Below, piece after piece: positions 8,922-17,372 of a DNA stretch of 36,416 nt. The notes below the pieces were generated by a model that was not told the origin of the DNA, did no database searches, and was given only the letters and a program-made list of their open reading frames with translations. Each line of letters opens with the position of its first letter. Position 1 is the stretch's first letter. Position numbers and translations under genes: made by a program. This stretch comes from Thermotogota bacterium ADurb.Bin062 (GTDB lineage: Bacteria > Thermotogota > Thermotogae > MWEM01). The DNA lies in the NCBI GenBank assembly GCA_002071085.1, contig MWEM01000025.1:1-36416 (forward strand), read 5' to 3'.

Positions 8922-11900
8922 AGTTGTCCTCCCACTTCAGACAAAAGGCATATGAGGTTTTCGGCGAGATTTCTATAGAGTCTTCGTTTTCAGCTCCGAA
9001 TTCCGACGCGATAATCGCCTCGCTCTTTTCCGTATCCGACTTTTCTTTTCCACCTTTCCTCTTTCTGGGGTTTTCAAAACTCAGCGCCGTAAAAAAGCCT
9101 CTCTTTCTCCAGTCTGTGAGACAATCGAGCATTTGCGCTTCCGTTTGAAGGTTAAGCCGTGACATCTCTCGATAGAGGATCTCCAAATGTAGAGAGATGA
9201 CGTCGATCGTTTGAAGAAGCGATCCCCCCACGTCTGACGCAGACTCTTGCGTGGCGAGCATATCAACGCTTTGTCCCGTATCCGCAGACATAATCCGCTG
9301 AACGGAAGCCAAGCAAATCCTTCTAAAGTACTCTAAATATCCCAAACTACCTTTATCACAGGCGCCTTCTAAATTGAAGAAAAAGGAGGATACCCGTTGC
9401 ATTCTGAACCCGTAATCGCCAGTCTGGAAGGTTTTCATCGAGAGCTGCGTACCGCGTTCTCCTATCGTGTGGCCGGCCATCACCCCGACAAAATCGTCAA
9501 TCGCGAACCCTTCTCTAATTTTCGAAGGGTCCAGACCTAAACAACGAGAACAGAGCATACCGTTTTTTGTGGCGCATTTGACGGGGCTTCTCACTTCGAT
9601 GTCCTCCGACGATCGAAATAGATGTTCGAGGGCCTCCTCGTCGACCAGCGCCCATGTTCCGTGTTTATCGCGAACATACCGGTTAAGGAACAACTTTCTG
9701 AATAAAAAAGACGCTCTCTCTTTACGGACCTCGAGCGCGTTTTGACTAAGGTTGGCCGAGCCTTCCAGAACGATCTTATCGATCAGCTCTTCCAGATAGG
9801 CTCTGGGAAAGCGCAGCCCCTCTTGCGCGCCGCAATCCGACTCCGTCACACGTACCGGATACAGCAGTTCGACGAGTTTCCGGGTGAAGTAGCCGCCTTC
9901 TCCCACGTGGAATTTTTTATCCATCATCGAACGGCGGGTTTGAACAACGATGCGCTCGTCAAAATCGGGTAGGGGTTCTCGGTCCTCCCCTAGACCAAAA
10001 TAACTCGACACCGTATGGCCGGAGCCAAAGGAGTCCGCTCCTTCTCGCCGCTTCATTTTTTCGAAATGGGCCTCTTTCCCGCGCGCTTTAGATTCCATTA
10101 TCGGGAGGAGATCGCCTTTTTGATGGACAACTTCATAGAAGGATAGGCTGACGTTCTGGCGCGTCGCCTCATCCAAACATTCCGTTTGAAAGGACAGTAA
10201 GCGGTCGGGTATTTCGTCCGGCTTGGATGAGTTAAGGATATCTTTCACGTGGCTTTTGATTTTCGCGCTGCCCCACTTTCGCCAGTATCCGAAAAGGAGG
10301 TCCTGCGAAAGCGAGTACGCGAAATCCCTATTCCCAGAACGAAACGGATGACGTGAAGGCCGCATACCTTCCAACTCCTCCTGCATCCTCACGTTTTTTT
10401 CTTGGGTGATTGGATAAAACGCCGCCATCGTGTCCCCGTCGAAGTCGGCTCCAAAGCCTTCGCAAACCATAATCGGCAGGCCAATCGCGTACTCCTCCCA
10501 AAAAACGGGTTTGAAGGAAGCCATACTGTGCCGATGCAGCGAGGGTTGTCGATTCAGAAGCACGAAAAGACCCTCGGGAAGGCTTTCATTTACCCGCTTG
10601 CAAATCTCCGCCCTCTTGCTCCGGTCTCCGTTAAAAACCCTGTCTCTATCTCGCGCTGATATTTTGAAATGCGGAAACCATTCCAACGCGAATTCCAACG
10701 GTAGTTTGACCTGATCGATCGTGATATCGGTCGCCGGAGTGATCGTCGCCCTCCCGGAATAATGAACCCTTCGCCCGAGCATACATTTGCGTATATACCC
10801 CTCTTTCGAAGCGAGCAATCTTTTTACGCATTGTTTGCGGATGTCCCTTTTAATGAGCCGATACACGAGTGAGGCGTCTTCGGGGTTTTTCATCTCTTTG
10901 AGAAGCAGGTTTTTCAAAGAAATAGACTCCGCGCGTGCCTTCGTCAAGATCACTTTTCCTTGAGCCGCTTTTGTCGAGAGCGTATACCGGTGGTAATACT
11001 GAAGGATTTCGTTGAGCCGGGCAATATACTTTTCTTTATCCTTCCAATCCGACAGATTTGTATGTGCGAAAAGGTCGATGAGTTCTGTAGCGCCGTGATT
11101 GAAGAGGGTCCAAAACTCCATTTCTCCCATACGTTGCCCGCCGTCGTTCGAGCGCCCCTTATACGGTTGGAAGGTATTCAAGTTGATGCGATCTGTTTTC
11201 GAGATCACGTGCAACTTGTCTCTCACGCAATGATTGAGTCTGACGAAATACTGATAACCCACGGTGGCGGAAACACGATACCCATCAAGGAGCAGGTCCG
11301 CTTTGCCGAACTCAGCGTCCAGATCGGTCACAAACCCGGATTCTTTCATATGTTTGAGACAATCTGCCGGGTCCACCGTCGTAAAACTCTTCTGTGTCCG
11401 CTCGGACACCAAAGACAGGTGGGTTTCCAGTAGCTGCCCAAGGTTCATTCGGGTGATTATCCCGAAAGGACTTAAAATGAGATCGAGCGGTTTTCGTTGC
11501 CCGTTTTTCAACACATAGGGCATCGAAGAATCCGGCAGTACCTTGGAAATCGTGCCCTTATTGCCGTGCCTTCCGGTGATTTTATCCCCCACTTCGAGCG
11601 GCTTTCGAACGAAGATCGGCACACGCAGCTCAACAATACTCGTGTTGAGTACAACACCGGCTTTTTCTTCCTTCGTCCCTTTCGCCTTCCCAAAGGGGTA
11701 CTTTCTCTGTACGAAGCGAATCAAGCGCTCCCGATGATCCTCATTATCCAAATCCAAGAGCAGCTCCGCCGGGTACCTCTCTTTATAAATCAGGACTTTC
11801 GAAAGAAGCTTCTTCGCGGGAAGCGAGCGGTCTTTATCCACAAAATAGACGGTGATCGATCCGAACTCGCCGTTTCGTGTTAAAATATGCCCTTTCCGTT

Positions 11901-13155
11901 TAAAAACCAACTCCACGCTTATCGCGCTCCGAGAACCAGCATCGGAATCTGACAAAACGACACGATTGTCTCGCCTGTCATACTGCATCTGAAAGACCGC
12001 TGGACAAGGGAACTCGACGTCCTCACGCAACTCCTCTTCCCTTTCGATGGCCATCCTTTTCGCGAAGCCTTCGCTGGCGACGATGCCGTCCTCGAAGTTC
12101 AAACCGTGATAGAGAGCGTACCCAACGAAGGCGTTCACCCCCCAATCCATCCGTAATTCCTCTTCCACCCCGGTTCCGATGATGGGGCGCTCCCCGCTCA
12201 CGACCTTAACCGCTTGCTTCAAGTTTTTCCCACCCATCATCACGCGCGGTCCGTCGGAATAATTAGCGAAAGGAACTGTTCGCGTCGCCCAGCTCATCAG
12301 GCTTTGTACCTTTTCTGTTTCAACCGAAGCAGGGAGAAACCGCAATTCCTCGGGCAGGTACTGAGCTCCAGGTACTTTCGTCAGAACGCGCCCCATCTCC
12401 TCTGATTCGGGACTCTCGAGGAGATCGATCACACCGGCGTGTGAAGGATGAGGCCAGCGCATCGATTCGGACATCCGGCTTCCGTGGTAGATCACTTCGT
12501 TGAGTAAGGACTTCTCGTGCAGGGTGTTGAGGGGTTGAAAGGGCAGAAGCGGAAGAACCTGTATCCAGCGGATCCGTTTTCTTTCTTGCGTCTGCGCCTG
12601 GTCGTAGCCCCAGGGGTGATACTTCTTCTTAAGAGGTACTGTCGAAAGGTTCGAAGAAAGGAAATCCACATACCTCTCAAATACCCATTCCTCAATGGCT
12701 TTGCGCGTGTTTTTATCGTCATCCCAAAAGCTCCGAAGGAACCTGCTAAGAGACAAAGCAAGGTGGAGGTAATATCCGGGCATTACGTAAAGCTCCTCCA
12801 AATCCATTCTTTTAGGCGGCGGCGTCCGCTTTGCTTCTTCGCTCTTGAAGGAAACGGGGGCATCAAAAGCCACGCCCTTTTCGAAAAGCGTGAAAGGAGA
12901 ATAGTAACGCTTCTTCCGATAGGTATAGACACCTTCTTCGTCGGGCAAGAGGACGAGGTGTTCAAAAGAGAGCGCGCGGTCTTGAAGAAACCGTGGCGAA
13001 ACGAGGGCGCATCGCGCGCTCTGAAGCGTGTCGGACGTACACAAACGGTTCGCTGCTTCCAAAGTCCAAGCGATCTCTGGGTCTTTCAAGTTTTCTCGTA
13101 GAAAGCGCGTGATTCCGGAGGTCATCCTCATATAAAAATCTATTCCGAAAGGCAT
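8908..13155 (-). CDS. Single-chain RNA polymerase with fused beta and beta-prime catalytic cores
   Basis: A 1415-residue DNA-dependent RNA polymerase-like protein joining in one chain what are usually two subunits totalling about 2,700 residues. Beta landmarks come first: GLNFEDGIVASE (Asn353-Asp356), GDKITGRHGNKG (523-534, first double-psi barrel) and GGQRMGEMEFW (from about 672). Beta-prime landmarks follow: LGRRVHYSGR (793-802), RQPSLHRHSM, then the catalytic metal motif ADFDGDTMA with Asp904, Asp906 and Asp908, the Cys1108/Cys1194/Cys1202/Cys1205 zinc site (ESDCGA and C-x7-C-x2-C), and the trigger loop GERGTQLSMKTFQTGD (from 1232). All catalytic elements appear intact. Much of the N-terminal beta lobes and the beta-prime N-terminal clamp/zinc finger is missing, and no alpha or omega gene is nearby. 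ATG 13155 has AAGGAGA upstream. It heads an overlapping three-gene operon beside type III CRISPR genes. It could instead descend from a phage or plasmid polymerase. Confidence 0.93.
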   Translation of the reverse strand: MPFGIDFYMRMTSGITRFLRENLKDPEIAWTLEAANRLCTSDTLQSARCALVSPRFLQDRALSFEHLVLLPDEEGVYTYRKKRYYSPFTLFEKGVAFDAPVSFKSEEAKRTPPPKRMDLEELYVMPGYYLHLALSLSRFLRSFWDDDKNTRKAIEEWVFERYVDFLSSNLSTVPLKKKYHPWGYDQAQTQERKRIRWIQVLPLLPFQPLNTLHEKSLLNEVIYHGSRMSESMRWPHPSHAGVIDLLESPESEEMGRVLTKVPGAQYLPEELRFLPASVETEKVQSLMSWATRTVPFANYSDGPRVMMGGKNLKQAVKVVSGERPIIGTGVEEELRMDWGVNAFVGYALYHGLNFEDGIVASEGFAKRMAIEREEELREDVEFPCPAVFQMQYDRRDNRVVLSDSDAGSRSAISVELVFKRKGHILTRNGEFGSITVYFVDKDRSLPAKKLLSKVLIYKERYPAELLLDLDNEDHRERLIRFVQRKYPFGKAKGTKEEKAGVVLNTSIVELRVPIFVRKPLEVGDKITGRHGNKGTISKVLPDSSMPYVLKNGQRKPLDLILSPFGIITRMNLGQLLETHLSLVSERTQKSFTTVDPADCLKHMKESGFVTDLDAEFGKADLLLDGYRVSATVGYQYFVRLNHCVRDKLHVISKTDRINLNTFQPYKGRSNDGGQRMGEMEFWTLFNHGATELIDLFAHTNLSDWKDKEKYIARLNEILQYYHRYTLSTKAAQGKVILTKARAESISLKNLLLKEMKNPEDASLVYRLIKRDIRKQCVKRLLASKEGYIRKCMLGRRVHYSGRATITPATDITIDQVKLPLEFALEWFPHFKISARDRDRVFNGDRSKRAEICKRVNESLPEGLFVLLNRQPSLHRHSMASFKPVFWEEYAIGLPIMVCEGFGADFDGDTMAAFYPITQEKNVRMQEELEGMRPSRHPFRSGNRDFAYSLSQDLLFGYWRKWGSAKIKSHVKDILNSSKPDEIPDRLLSFQTECLDEATRQNVSLSFYEVVHQKGDLLPIMESKARGKEAHFEKMKRREGADSFGSGHTVSSYFGLGEDREPLPDFDERIVVQTRRSMMDKKFHVGEGGYFTRKLVELLYPVRVTESDCGAQEGLRFPRAYLEELIDKIVLEGSANLSQNALEVRKERASFLFRKLFLNRYVRDKHGTWALVDEEALEHLFRSSEDIEVRSPVKCATKNGMLCSRCLGLDPSKIREGFAIDDFVGVMAGHTIGERGTQLSMKTFQTGDYGFRMQRVSSFFFNLEGACDKGSLGYLEYFRRICLASVQRIMSADTGQSVDMLATQESASDVGGSLLQTIDVISLHLEILYREMSRLNLQTEAQMLDCLTDWRKRGFFTALSFENPRKRKGGKEKSDTEKSEAIIASEFGAENEDSIEISPKTSYAFCLKWEDNYGSV

Positions 13156-13314
13156 ATTCCATTCTCCTTGCCGAGTTCTTTCGACACCCGACCTCTAAAG
13201 TGTGTAGTAGTACTTGAAGGGCTACGGCCTCAAGCCCGGATGCACGCCTATAACGAACGTGAGCGTGCGGTACGACATAGGAAAACATCAAGATACGAAT
13301 CGAGTAACGTAATG

Positions 13315-13323
13315 ATTATAACA
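13315..13323 (-). promoter_or_regulatory. Extended -10 promoter for the RNA polymerase operon
   Basis: On the - strand the sequence reads TGTTATAAT, a perfect TATAAT preceded by the TGn extended -10 element. No good -35 box is found at 17 bases. Transcription would start near 13308, giving a leader of about 150 bases that contains two possible hairpins (GGGCT/AGCCC at 13219-13237 and GCACG/CGTGC around 13242-13268). This suggests that the private polymerase operon is transcribed by the housekeeping sigma factor, not from a -24/-12 promoter. Confidence 0.5.
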
Positions 13324-13384
13324 TCTTTCCCGTGAACAAGAGAAAGCAGTGTGGGTCAAGTTATGAGGTTTAATCAAGAAACAA

Positions 13385-14012
13385 GGACAGAATCGGAACG
13401 CCTGCGAACGTCTGGGAACGCCAAACTTTAGTTTGGCATGGTTTCCTGAGCGGGAAAATCGGGGTTCGCACAGAGAACACGGAGGACACAGAGGAGAGAT
13501 TAGAACACATCTGGGAACGCCTGGGAACGCCAAACTTCAGTTTGGCATGGTTTCCTTAGCGGGAAAATTGAGGGTCGCACAGAGAACACGGAGGACACAG
13601 AGGAGAGATTAGAACACATCTGGGAACGCCTGGGAACGCCAAACTTCAGTTTGGCATGGTTTCCTTAGCGAGAAAAATGGGGGTGGCACGAGAACACGGA
13701 GGGCACAGAGGAGAGATTAGAACACATCTGAGAACGCCCGGGAACGCCTGGGAACGCCAAACTTTAGTTTGGCATGGTTTCCTGAGCGGGAAAAATGGGG
13801 TTCGCACAGAGAACACGGCGGACACTGAGGAGAGATTAGAACACATCTGAGAACGCCCGGGAACGCCTGGGAACGCCAAACTTTAGTTTGGCATGGTTTC
13901 CTGAGCGGGAAAAATGGGGTTCGCACAGAGAACACGGCGGACACTGAGGAGAGATTAGAACACATCTGAGAGTGCCTGGGAACGCCAACTTTTAAGTTGG
14001 CAGGTTTTTTTC
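13385..14012. repeat. Tandem ~109-119 bp intergenic repeats, five units plus a terminal hairpin
   Basis: Five units start with a palindrome of the type GCCAAACTTTAGTTTGGC (first bases of CCAAAC at 13421, 13530, 13639, 13757 and 13876), followed by a TGGTTTCCT-gAGCGGGAAAA block, the block CACAGAGAACACGGAGGAC and GAGAGATTAGAACACATCT. Spacings are 109, 109, 118, 119 and 109; the two longer units have an additional GAACGCCCGG step. The series ends with a diverged hairpin at about 13984-14001 (GCCAACTT/AAGTTGGC) followed by a T run, which looks like a terminator in + orientation. A single hairpin copy recurs at 34890-34926 and a reverse-oriented part near 18780-18835. Reading frames across the array are by-products of the repeat. 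Confidence 0.9.
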
Positions 14013-14054
14013 GGGGTCGTAAAAACCACCCACCTCACGATAATACGCGCGAGC

Positions 14055-14094
14055 ATCGCGGCGTAAGCGCCCCTTCTTCATGCGACGGCGCGAT
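14055..14094 (-). repeat. REP-like 40-bp element, copy 1
   Basis: A 40-base element bounded by ATCGCG and CGCGAT, with internal GCGCTTACGC and CGCCGTCGC arms in reverse orientation. The same element occurs at 18677-18716 and 18871-18910 in the opposite orientation, with the ends conserved and the centre variable. The rest of 14013-14481 is non-coding, with further patchy similarity to 18620-18670, and I see no gene in it. Confidence 0.75.
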
Positions 14095-14481
14095 ACGTTT
14101 TTTCTGCGTCCATCGCGGCTTAAAAATGACAAAAGGCGGAACTCCTTCTCTTCCCTTTTTTTGTTGAGCCTCGATATTATACCCGCAAGAGAAAGCACTG
14201 TCGGTGAAACGCGGTCGAGGGGGTTGCGCTGCGGTTGGTTTCCTGAAGAGCGGCGCGTCCGTTCGCACGTCGCTTTTCTACGCTCAGCGAAGGTTACTCG
14301 AAAGAGAGGAATTACCGTGGTTTGGCTCGAATAATGATTCAAGAGCTCCTATCTTCTTACTGATTTCGGTGATAACGCCGAACCGTTGTTCATTGTCTCA
14401 CCGTTTTTTGAATACGTGAATACGATCAAGTATTAACGTCTTTTTCGAGCGGTGAACTTAAATCTAATTATGGGAAAAAAA

Positions 14482-14490
14482 TGATACAAT
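14482..14490 (+). promoter_or_regulatory. Extended -10 promoter for the CARF gene pair
   Basis: TGATACAAT (extended -10, TGn-TACAAT) lies 26 bases before the ATG of the CYTH-CARF-HD gene in an A-rich stretch. No clear -35 box is visible. It would give a short leader holding the AGGAGGAAG ribosome site. Confidence 0.45.
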
Positions 14491-14515
14491 AAGTCACGGA
14501 CCCATAGGAGGAAGA

Positions 14516-17359
14516 ATGAGCATCGAACGAGAAAAGAAATATCGGTTGCTTTCGGATGTGAACCCACAAGGCGCAAGCGCGCTAAAGAAGCGTCTCAAAG
14601 AAGAGACTTTAAAGAGAAATGTCAGGAAAACCGCGGTGGTCCAGTGGTATCTCGAATGCGGCGCTAACACCGAAATCCGCTTGCGCCTCGAGATACATAG
14701 AGAGAGAAATTCTTTCAGGCACGTGTGGACTTACGGAAAGAAGCGTGACACTGACGACCCGGATTTGCGGGAGGAGTTAGAAGAAACGATCGATTTGGAA
14801 AAGCTTGCCTCCGGGCAGTATCCCCCGGATGAATTCCCGAAACTTCTCGAGCTCCGCGAAGGAATCGAAGCCCTTCAAGACTACCCCTGCGTAATCAAAA
14901 CACGTACGATTTTGGCGGATGACGAAGAAAAAGAGGTGGTTTTCGACGAATTCCTTCACCCAGACGATGTCTCCGCGATGATCGAAATTGAGCTGAAAAG
15001 CTTGGAACTCCCCGATGCCACTTTCGAGAAAACCCTGAGCGAATTCGGGCTATCGGATTGTGTCGAAGAGATCACGCGCCGTCAGACCTCCAAAAACAGA
15101 GACCTCGCGAAAAAAAGGGAACCCGATGTGAAAAACCCCGTCCACTCTCTCATCTTAACCCTGCAAAACCGTCTGAAAGGCCCAGTGATCGTAGCGGTTT
15201 TGCAAGGGAAGTCGTTGGAATCGAACATAGAGAAAGCGATACGGGCCGAATCGTCGCAAAATAATGTGAAAGCGAATATTTCGGACCTCACCTACCCTTA
15301 CGAAAAATACGGTGAAACAGAGTTCAAACCCAAAGGAAGAACTTACGGCATACCGATAAAAGAAATCCTCGATTTAGAAGCGGAGGCTCCTCTCGCGCAC
15401 GAATGCGTTCGCGGTTTGTCCGCCGAACTCGACAGCTTATTCGCGATCGAAAAAAACGGGTACGAGATCGATGAAGTGCGTTATTTCTTATTTCCCGAAA
15501 AAGACGGCGCGTTTGAGGACGAAAAAAACCGATGCCCGAAGCTCTATCCATATCTCAAAAAGTTGACCCAGCGCGTGTTTCATAACGTGACGGTGAGTAG
15601 CTATTCTCACTCCTATGCCGCAAACGATCCCGAAAGTGTGTACCGGTCTTTTAAGGAAACCTGGCAAGCTTTTGAAGGCCTCGAGCGAAACAACGGAGGA
15701 CGAGAAATCGTTTTTGACTCCACCGGGGGTCACAAGATCATTGGCATTATCGCCGCTTTGTACTTCCAATTCAGCAAAAAACCATTCTATTACGTTCAGG
15801 CGGACAGCGATGTTCTTTACAAATTCCCGCCCGCTCCGATCAACTGGGATATTCTACAAATCGATGAAAGCCACGCCTTTTACAGGCAAATCAATGGAAA
15901 TCGGATCTCTTACGTTCAGTATCTTCAAGTCCCACAACCGCTAAGGAACATCTTCAACTCCATCGCCCCGGAACCTAAAGAGGCAGAACCGATCCTCACT
16001 TCATTACCTATCGATAGGATCCTCTCGAAATATGAAGATTCCCGAAAAGTACCTTTCGGATACGGAGAAGAATTTTTGGATTTTCTCGACGACGAAAAGA
16101 GAAAAGCCTGGATACGCGACAAGATCCTTTCTCGCTGGTCTTTACAATGGATGGGCGATCAAATCCCCGAAACCGTGGAACACTCGCAACGACATAGCAA
16201 GCGACTGATGGAATTCACGGTCAACCTGATCAACACCATAGGAGAAGAGACTTTCCTCAAAGGGATTCCGCGTACACATATAAAGGATTTCTATTTCATT
16301 CTGGCGATTGCGATGAACATCCACGATCTGGGACACACCAACAACCTGTGGAGGTTCGGAAACGGTCAAGTCCTGCACCTGGACGGGCTGCCGAACATCG
16401 TGCGTGACCTACATAACGAGCTCACGGTACAGATGATCGATGGAAGCGACGAGGACCAACGTTTTCGACTGCTGGAGGGGCTTGAAGAATTCGACCCCAC
16501 TGGTGATATAAAAAAGGCGCTCGTTTTAGTGTCGCGATATCATCGCGGGCATATGCCTATCGACCGCCCGGCCGCCGTAGAGAAGACGTTGGATAAAGAT
16601 TTCGTCTCGATTTTCGAGTTACACTGTCCGCCTCTGGCGGACGTATGTGAGGAGGTTTTCCCCGGAAAACCCGAATGGAGGGCGATGGTGATCGCGCTTG
16701 CCCGCTGGTTGAAGTTTATCGACGGCACGGACGTGCAAGCAGACCGCACACTCATTCCCGAATACAGCAAAATCCGTTGCGAGCGTACGAAATACGAATC
16801 GCTCGAACTCATCGAAGAGCTGTTGAGGTTTCCTAATCCCTGCATAGCCTTGAATGGGTTGAAAAGCAAGCTCTTGGCGGCCAAACGCCAGTTGAAACTC
16901 TACAACCCTGACCATTGCGACGCGTCGATCTCGACGAATTTGGATGACATCGGGAAAACCTTGGAAAAAACCGTTTACGAGACCGTCGCCGACGCCATCT
17001 ATTCCGCGAACGGAAACCCGCGAATTTCGATCTCCTACGACATCAGGACGTTAGCGCGTATCGCCTTCAAAATTAGACAATTCGTCCATTTCGAAACGCA
17101 CAACGCCATAGAGGTCGTCTTTCCCCGGTTTTTCAAAGAGAAAACGCTTGCTAAGCGAGGCGACGAGAGCAAAACGAAGATGCTTTTCTTGAACTACGTA
17201 CTCAGAGGAGACCAATCCCAAGCCCTCCTCGAAAGTGTGAAAAGCAAGGTAAAAAAGGACGTTGAAGAAGAATTCAAAAAAGCCGGGATTTGCAAACTCC
17301 AAGGCATCGAGCATCTCGAAGTGGAGTTCTACGAACAACCTTCATCGAATCCCGAATAA
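14516..17359 (+). CDS. CYTH-CARF-HD fusion protein, predicted cyclic-oligoadenylate-controlled effector
   Basis: A 947-residue protein with three recognisable parts. Residues 1-~200 form a CYTH (triphosphate tunnel) domain: it starts with the metal/phosphate motif ExExK (Glu4, Glu6, Lys8) and carries several later charged strands such as TEIRLRLEIHRE and VSAMIEIELKSL. Residues ~210-470 resemble a CARF sensor, with the strand VIVAVLQGKS and the loop DSTGGHKIIG (Asp401-Thr403-Gly404-Gly405-Lys407). Residues ~540-760 form an HD phosphohydrolase domain with VEHSQRHS (His556) and AMNIHDLGHTN (His603-Asp604), then DGTDVQADR. CARF domains bind cyclic oligoadenylate made by Cas10; CARF-HD proteins are known, but the CYTH addition is not one I know. 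The ATG follows AGGAGGAAG. It is followed after 13 bases by a second CARF gene, upstream of cmr1. CYTH may hydrolyse or bind triphosphates; that is inference. Confidence 0.85.
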   Translation: MSIEREKKYRLLSDVNPQGASALKKRLKEETLKRNVRKTAVVQWYLECGANTEIRLRLEIHRERNSFRHVWTYGKKRDTDDPDLREELEETIDLEKLASGQYPPDEFPKLLELREGIEALQDYPCVIKTRTILADDEEKEVVFDEFLHPDDVSAMIEIELKSLELPDATFEKTLSEFGLSDCVEEITRRQTSKNRDLAKKREPDVKNPVHSLILTLQNRLKGPVIVAVLQGKSLESNIEKAIRAESSQNNVKANISDLTYPYEKYGETEFKPKGRTYGIPIKEILDLEAEAPLAHECVRGLSAELDSLFAIEKNGYEIDEVRYFLFPEKDGAFEDEKNRCPKLYPYLKKLTQRVFHNVTVSSYSHSYAANDPESVYRSFKETWQAFEGLERNNGGREIVFDSTGGHKIIGIIAALYFQFSKKPFYYVQADSDVLYKFPPAPINWDILQIDESHAFYRQINGNRISYVQYLQVPQPLRNIFNSIAPEPKEAEPILTSLPIDRILSKYEDSRKVPFGYGEEFLDFLDDEKRKAWIRDKILSRWSLQWMGDQIPETVEHSQRHSKRLMEFTVNLINTIGEETFLKGIPRTHIKDFYFILAIAMNIHDLGHTNNLWRFGNGQVLHLDGLPNIVRDLHNELTVQMIDGSDEDQRFRLLEGLEEFDPTGDIKKALVLVSRYHRGHMPIDRPAAVEKTLDKDFVSIFELHCPPLADVCEEVFPGKPEWRAMVIALARWLKFIDGTDVQADRTLIPEYSKIRCERTKYESLELIEELLRFPNPCIALNGLKSKLLAAKRQLKLYNPDHCDASISTNLDDIGKTLEKTVYETVADAIYSANGNPRISISYDIRTLARIAFKIRQFVHFETHNAIEVVFPRFFKEKTLAKRGDESKTKMLFLNYVLRGDQSQALLESVKSKVKKDVEEEFKKAGICKLQGIEHLEVEFYEQPSSNPE

Positions 17360-17372
17360 CAAGGAGGTAAAC

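Noticed and set aside
10960..11433. 157-residue + strand frame inside the polymerase gene, and other long antisense frames
   Set aside because: These are shadows of the strongly supported - strand polymerase frame and have no recognisable domains.
13193..13275. Insertion sequence end or attachment site upstream of the polymerase operon
   Set aside because: There are short hairpins and a recurring motif, but no transposase or integrase gene and no paired terminal repeat or target duplication in the window.
13680..13705. Possible sigma-54 (-24/-12) promoter at TGGCACGAGAACACGG
   Set aside because: The -24 half looks right, but the -12 TTGC element is absent, and the sequence is a mutated copy of the tandem repeat.
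13646..13965. Overlapping open frames with repeated MAFPGVPGRS- and CVLISPLCPPCS-type protein sequence
   Set aside because: They are translations of the tandem palindrome repeat, appear in several frames and strands, and have no ribosome sites.
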